Shown in pieces: positions 59,197 through 64,000 of a stretch of DNA of 64,000 nt. Positions within the stretch are counted from its first letter, which is position 1. Each line of letters begins with the position of its first letter. The notes below the pieces were generated by a model. The model did not search any database. It saw only the letters and a list, made by a program, of their open reading frames with translations, and was not told the DNA's origin. The translations under genes and the position numbers were made by a program. This stretch comes from Cadophora sp. MPI-SDFR-AT-0126 (Eukaryota; Ascomycota; Leotiomycetes; Helotiales; Ploettnerulaceae), in assembly GCA_020747065.1 (NCBI GenBank), contig JAGMVK010000001.1, positions 1,612,001-1,676,000 on the forward strand, read 5' to 3'.

Positions 59197-60445
59197 GAGC
59201 ATAGCTACAAGTCTGTCACATTCAATTGCTCCGGCGAGGGTCTCTACAAGGACAGCTATCTCTACCACTCCCACGCAGAGAAGCTGATTTCACCCAAGAC
59301 TACCAAAGCCAGTGCTGCGCCTAAGGAACTCAAGAAGAAGCCAGTAGCTTATTGGAAAGCACAAGGTGCATTTCCGAGGCCTCAATTAGACCGGAGTAAT
59401 CACCGATCTACAACTTCGACTACAACAAGCCAAGAAGAATATCCTACCGGAAATCAAAAGTATCGAGATCGGGTTTGAACATGGAGTTCAAGTAGCAGAA
59501 CATTACTAAGAGAAATGATTCATAGGCCAGCATATCTGTCGAGCAGAAAGTGAAAACTAACCCGAAGTAGTACCTGAGCGAGGCATTCTCCAGAGGTGGC
59601 TCTGGTCGACCTACGGATCTGGACATTGTGGTGCTCAAGATTGGAGCTGATGACCGCCTCGCGGTAGCTGATGTGGTAGAGGCTATGGGGATCGAACCCG
59701 TATCTGTCGATACCTCTTTGACGGCAAACAGAAAGCCTTATCCGGATCGATGGGTTCAGGGGCGGCGGCCCCAAAACAACCCACCAGCAATTCTTTGGAT
59801 GTTCGAGGTTCATATTAGATTAGCTGTCCAGTCATCCAAGGACAATGGGGCGACCGTATCTTACAGTTGAACCTATATCTGGAGATCCGTGATACTAGAC
59901 GACAGCTATACGATGCATTCGATTTCCGTGCCATGGAGGGTATCATGAGATTCGAGGGACCAATGCCAATTCCAAAGTCTGGTATGCATCGGAGTCATCA
60001 AAGAAGCGCAAGCGGGAAGAACTCGACGGGAACGGCGATATGCAACTGAACATAAGTTCTCAATCTGCCAGAGATAATGCGAGAAAAAACCATTCAGAAG
60101 CTATTTTACCACTTAGTTCTCGACGACAAGCCCACAGCCCGAAGGCGAACATGGCGGTACCGATGGCGTGGCCATGAAATTGGAGAAGGGGAAATCCAAG
60201 TGAACGCAGGTAAAGTAGTTCTATCAACGACGTTCAGCCACAATGGCAATCCGCTATCTGGAATGCTTCAGATGCGACTAAGTTGACGAATGCTATTTTG
60301 AGGGAGTCAGGATTCACTCCACACCAGGTGATCAGCATCTTGATCCTGAAGCAAACCATAGCAAAGCAGCACATGAAAATGCTAGGCGTTCGAGATGGGG
60401 AGGTGGAGAATTTGGAAGATGGCGATTGCCGTGATATGGATTTCC
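59197..60445 (+). pseudogene. Decayed gene for a SAP-like hypothetical protein
   Basis: Protein-like sequence runs through all three plus frames with breaks. It starts near SYKSVTFNCSGEGLYKDSYL and goes to AYWKAQGAF, then shifts by one base after 59373 to continue RGLN. After a TAG at 59387-59389 come TGVITDLQLRLQQAKKNI and LPEIKSIE. Further stops follow, then YLSEAFSRGG...VLKIGADDRLAVADVVEAMG, later DAFDFRAMEGIMRFEGPMP, then DDKPTARRRTWRYRWRGHE and GEGEIQ, and an RSRWGGGEFGRW end. From memory these blocks occur in this order in intact uncharacterised proteins of Helotiales, with a SAP-like N-terminal helix pair. I count at least four stops and several frame changes, which introns do not explain. 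I call it a pseudogene; coordinates are approximate. Confidence 0.65.
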
Positions 60446-61585
60446 TTGTCAGCGGGACTGCTTGAATACGACGTGGCTCTCAAGCTTGGTCAGGGAGCAT
60501 GGTTGGATATCCGGTACAGTTTGATGCTGCGTGAGTTGTCAATGCTTGTTGTTAGTATCCTGGGTATTGTACATTCAGAAATCATCTGATGCCCAACTAA
60601 GGTTCCGCTTTGGTACTATTCTCGGTTTGTGGGCGATCATCTTGCAGAGGTAGTATGGTGAAGCCGTGAAATTCCGAGGTTTTTATCTGCCTTTGTGGGT
60701 TGGCAAGGAAGGGAATTCTTCGAGCCAACTTACGGCTCCGGCTCCGCTATTGAGATAGCCCTGTCCAACATGTTGACCCCGGATTCTGGCCTTGGGTTTA
60801 GATCTCAAAACTTGGCGTTCCAATATACAATCTATCGTCCGAACCACAGAGATGCAAAGGTACTTCTTCACATGATCCGAATGCTGCCAATTAATGGCGT
60901 CCGAGATAGAATCAAAGTCCAGAAGCCTCAAGAGGACTCTCCTATTGGCTTGAATGGACAATTGGAAGGTGAGATCTGTGCGCTTTGAAAGGAAGGGTGG
61001 AGGTCCAAGCGGATGATAAGGCCCGAGTGTTGCACGTTCTGAGGAATCGCTCTGCATGAGTCAATGAAACGAGCCGAATCTTATGCAGAACATCACCAAA
61101 CTCACTTCCAGAACTATCCATCTTTGTACAAAACATCAAAAACAATATTTTCGCGCTGGCTGTCGTCGGCGTCAACAAACGAGGCGTCGTCTCCATCACA
61201 TCGGCTAGCAGCGCAGCCCACCTGCCCACCTAATTAACGGCCGCCCCTGTCTCTCCCGCCGCCGCGCTAACCCCGACCACTGGAGACAATTGGCTTCCTT
61301 TTTCCAGGGGAACAAAACAAAAGGTAGCCCGGAGCATCTTCACCGTTGAATTCTGCAGCATCGCAGTCCAGACAGATAACGGTTGTCTCTCCACGCTTTT
61401 ACGACTCCACAATCCTTTCTTTTTGGATAATCCACGTCCAGAGTCTGCCGGTGGCAGAGGAGCTGGATTTCCTTCGCCGTATCAATGTTCCGGCCTCGGC
61501 TTGCCCCTGAAAGCAGAGATACTAGCGACCTCGAGACGGAATCACAGCAACACGATATCATACGGTAGAACACAATCGCAGGGCA
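60446..61585. other. Upstream region of the ADF-homology gene
   Basis: 1.1 kb. A 97-codon plus-strand ORF at 60695-60988 has no recognisable domain. The last ~500 bp are C/A-rich leader or promoter of the next gene. Confidence 0.4.
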
Positions 61586-64000
61586 ATGTCGCTGAATGGA
61601 TTGGACGATCCGAAGATCAAAGAGGCCCATGATGCGGCGGTAGCAGAACCGGGAGGATGGTGAGCTACAAATCTGCAACTGGCGCAGTGCAACAAACAGC
61701 AAGATACTTACTTGTACCATTCACAGGTTTCTCCTCAAATATGCTTCCAGGGACGAGGTCGAATTGGCTGGGCGAGGAAATGGAGGAATAGTGGAAATTC
61801 GAAACGCGATCGCACAGTTTGAGGAGCCCTCTCCATTGTTTGGATTTCTACGATATAGGAGGAGAAATGTGGTCATTAAATACGTACCGGAGGAATGTTC
61901 CAGATTGGTACAAGGTGAGCTTTTATCTAAGGGTGAGACAAATAATCCTTGGTCTAATTAAACATCTCCGTAGCTCGAGTTACTGTACACTTCAATGCGG
62001 TCACAGAACGATTCTCTCCCCATGACACTGTATTCCCGATCACCACTGCGAAGGAGCTACGAGACACGACACTCTCTGCCGCATGTTCTCTACATACCGC
62101 GTCTGGATCCACATCTTCCTCCACAAGTTCTTTGCGGCGGAGGCGTTTGATGGAGATAGCGGAAGATGCTGAGGAAGAAACTCGAGCAAAGAGGCAATCC
62201 ACAGTACCTGAAGAACGACCCCCTACCGCGAAAACCACAACTTCAGTCTCGGGAACACAAGCACCCCTGCCCGAGTCTACACTACAACCAGATCTACCAG
62301 GTGGTCTTCCACCATCCACTAGCTTCAATTATATGGTCTCTGAAGCTGGTTCATATGCTTCTCCTGTAAAGGACCCACAAGGTCACGACACCAGGCCATA
62401 CTCTCCGACGGAACGACGGAAATCTTCACAGTCTACGCGACCTGATCTATACACCCTGTCGTCCTACGGCTCGAACGGACGACCTAAAGTTAAGTTAGGG
62501 CCAAGGCCGTCACTAGATGTCGGAGGGAGACCACATACTTCAGGTGCAGCTTCATACTACCGTCCAGTTTCAACACTACCGGCAGGACTGAAATTGTTTT
62601 CTAGAGGATCAAAGAAAGAGAAGGACAGAACCAAATCGGATCATCCCGCGGACCCTCCTACCATGACAATCTCACCGCCGCCTGTGCCAGATTTACTACT
62701 TTCACCGGCGCAGGACGTGCAAACAAGGCCCCATACCAGTGGTGGACGGCCAAACACAGGCTCGGAATCTTTGACGTCGCCTACCTTAACATCACCCGTC
62801 TCCAATACAGGCCCTAGACAGCCTATAATAACACCAGAGAAGGCGCGACTGATGAAAGCGATGCAACTCCGGAATAAGAAGAAAATGGAAGCAGTGAAGG
62901 CCACTGAACCGGTACCCCAGGAACAACCAGAGGCTTTGGCCAGCCCGACTAGCTTGGACGACACGATGTCAAATGGAACGCCGAAGGATGTTGACGATAC
63001 TCTATCCACGTTAGACATGCTTGCAAAGGCGGATGATTCAGGGATTGCTTTCGATGCAAGTTCAACTTTGAAGACAGACGAATCGGATGCAACACGGTCA
63101 GACTCTTACCCGGTTTCCCCTGTCGGTCCCTCGGAGAGGGCCGAATCGACTAGGGCTTCGTCAATATCGGAATCGACTAATGAGACCGTTCATAATAGCC
63201 ATAAACAGCCTGTTCTGGAAGAGCCGCATGTGAAAACCGAGTTGGGAGAAGTCGCTTCAGATAGCGAGGATACCACACCAACTGCTCGCAGCAACATTCT
63301 CTCGACAACCTTGGAACCTGCCGAAGAACAACTTGAACAACTTTCGCCTACAGTTTACAATCCTTCACAGACGTGGACTGAGACCCCAGAAGTGGTAGTA
63401 CCAGCAGCAGAGGAGAAGGAGGTAGTGGAAGAGCAGTCGACGCCAGGGGCTCAGCCAATAGGGGAGACGCCGGAGTCCGCATCACAGCATAGTGGAGGAG
63501 TTGTTCCAGCATCAAGTACTCCAGAAATCGAAGTGAACTCGCCTCTAACATCGCCTGAGAGAGCGACACACGGTCAAGATCAGAGCGCAATAGCCCAGCC
63601 TGTACCTGAAGGAGAGGAGGAGCCGCTTTCACCGTCAAGGAAGATGAAGGTCCCAACATCCCGTTTCAATGTTCAAGACCCGGAAGAAGAAACTGATGAC
63701 CCAAGCCGAGAACTTCCTGCACCTGCCCAAAATGCGGAAATAATTGCACCCGAGAAGTCACCTGTTGGTAGCACATTTTCAACAGGTGATGAGAGTCAAG
63801 ACGTCCAGAACTCTAAGAGGCAGAGGCGAAAAGGACTCGTCGAGCCAATTCGAACAGATCTCGAGCCTGTCGGCCGAAGTCGCGCAAACTCCGAGGCCAA
63901 TTTTTCTTCAGACGATGATCTCATGGAAGAGCTCTCTTCAGCAGTGATGCAAGAGGCCCAGCCGATATCCGTTTCGAAGTCGCCCGTTAGTCCAGTTTTC
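61586..64000 (+). CDS. ADF/cofilin-homology protein with long disordered tail (3' partial)
   Basis: Exons 61586-61659, 61727-61914 and 61974 onward; the frame is still open at the window end, so the gene is truncated here. The first ~110 residues (MSLNGLDDPKIKEAHDAAVA..., FLLKYASRDEVELAGRGNGG, SPLFGFLRYRRRNVVIKYVP, ARVTVHFNAVTERFSPHDTVF) look like a divergent ADF-homology domain, the actin-binding fold of cofilin and drebrin-like proteins. After this comes more than 600 residues of Ser/Pro/Thr/Glu-rich sequence with SP and TP sites, basic patches (SLRRRRLMEI, RNKKKMEAVK) and acidic runs. It was not scored as a long ORF because it lacks a stop inside the window. An actin or cortical role is inference. 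Confidence 0.75.

Noticed and set aside
59685..59705. tRNA B-box-like ggatcgaaccc (reverse complement GGGTTCGATCC)
   Set aside because: No matching A box or cloverleaf was found around it, and it lies inside the protein-like block EAMGIEPVSVD of the decayed gene.

Overview
The window is nuclear chromosomal DNA of a filamentous ascomycete. The best guess is a leotiomycete, order Helotiales, but that placement rests on remembered family resemblance and not on a search. The evidence for a fungus is many 45-100 bp introns with GTAAGT/GTATGT-type donors and CTAAC-type branch sites, fungal-specific families (HET, Mpo1-like, HAM1-like, GH81, DUF4211), and Tem1, TUF1, TOM22, STN1 and VCX1 orthologues. 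No operons, CRISPR arrays, transposons, rRNA or convincing tRNA genes were seen.

Layout: 0-7 kb holds a PLAC8-family protein (5' end outside the window), the septation GTPase Tem1/Spg1, glycine-cleavage H protein and porphobilinogen deaminase. From 8 to 20 kb is a more accessory stretch: an F-box/LRR-like protein, a C2H2 zinc-finger protein, a HET-domain protein and a secreted GH81 beta-1,3-glucanase, with a gene-poor 2.1 kb gap between the last two. From 21 to 34 kb are a vacuolar Ca2+/H+ exchanger, the telomere-capping protein Stn1, a DNAJC9-like J protein, secreted RNase T2 and a class II aldolase-fold protein. From 34 to 46.7 kb are a small secreted Ala-rich protein with dibasic sites, an HSL-type alpha/beta hydrolase, a membrane-anchored TAP-like peptidase, a DUF4211 nuclear protein and an Mpo1-like dioxygenase. 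From 49 to 64 kb are a HAM1-like (TULIP-related) protein carrying a one-base frameshift, mitochondrial EF-Tu, a bestrophin-like channel, TOM22, a decayed gene, and a large ADF-homology protein running off the window end.

Most genes are housekeeping and functionally independent. Mitochondrial function recurs (H protein, EF-Tu, TOM22), as do secreted or cell-surface enzymes (GH81, RNase T2, peptidase). No single new multi-gene system is evident. The strongest second-look items are the His-x4-Cys repeats behind the PLAC8 domain, the C-homopolymer frameshift at 50.78 kb, the decayed gene at 59.2-60.4 kb, a GC-AG intron beside a catalytic histidine, and the Kex2-site-bearing secreted protein.

Exon coordinates were worked out by hand from splice consensus and reading-frame continuity. 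5' ends are flagged where uncertain.
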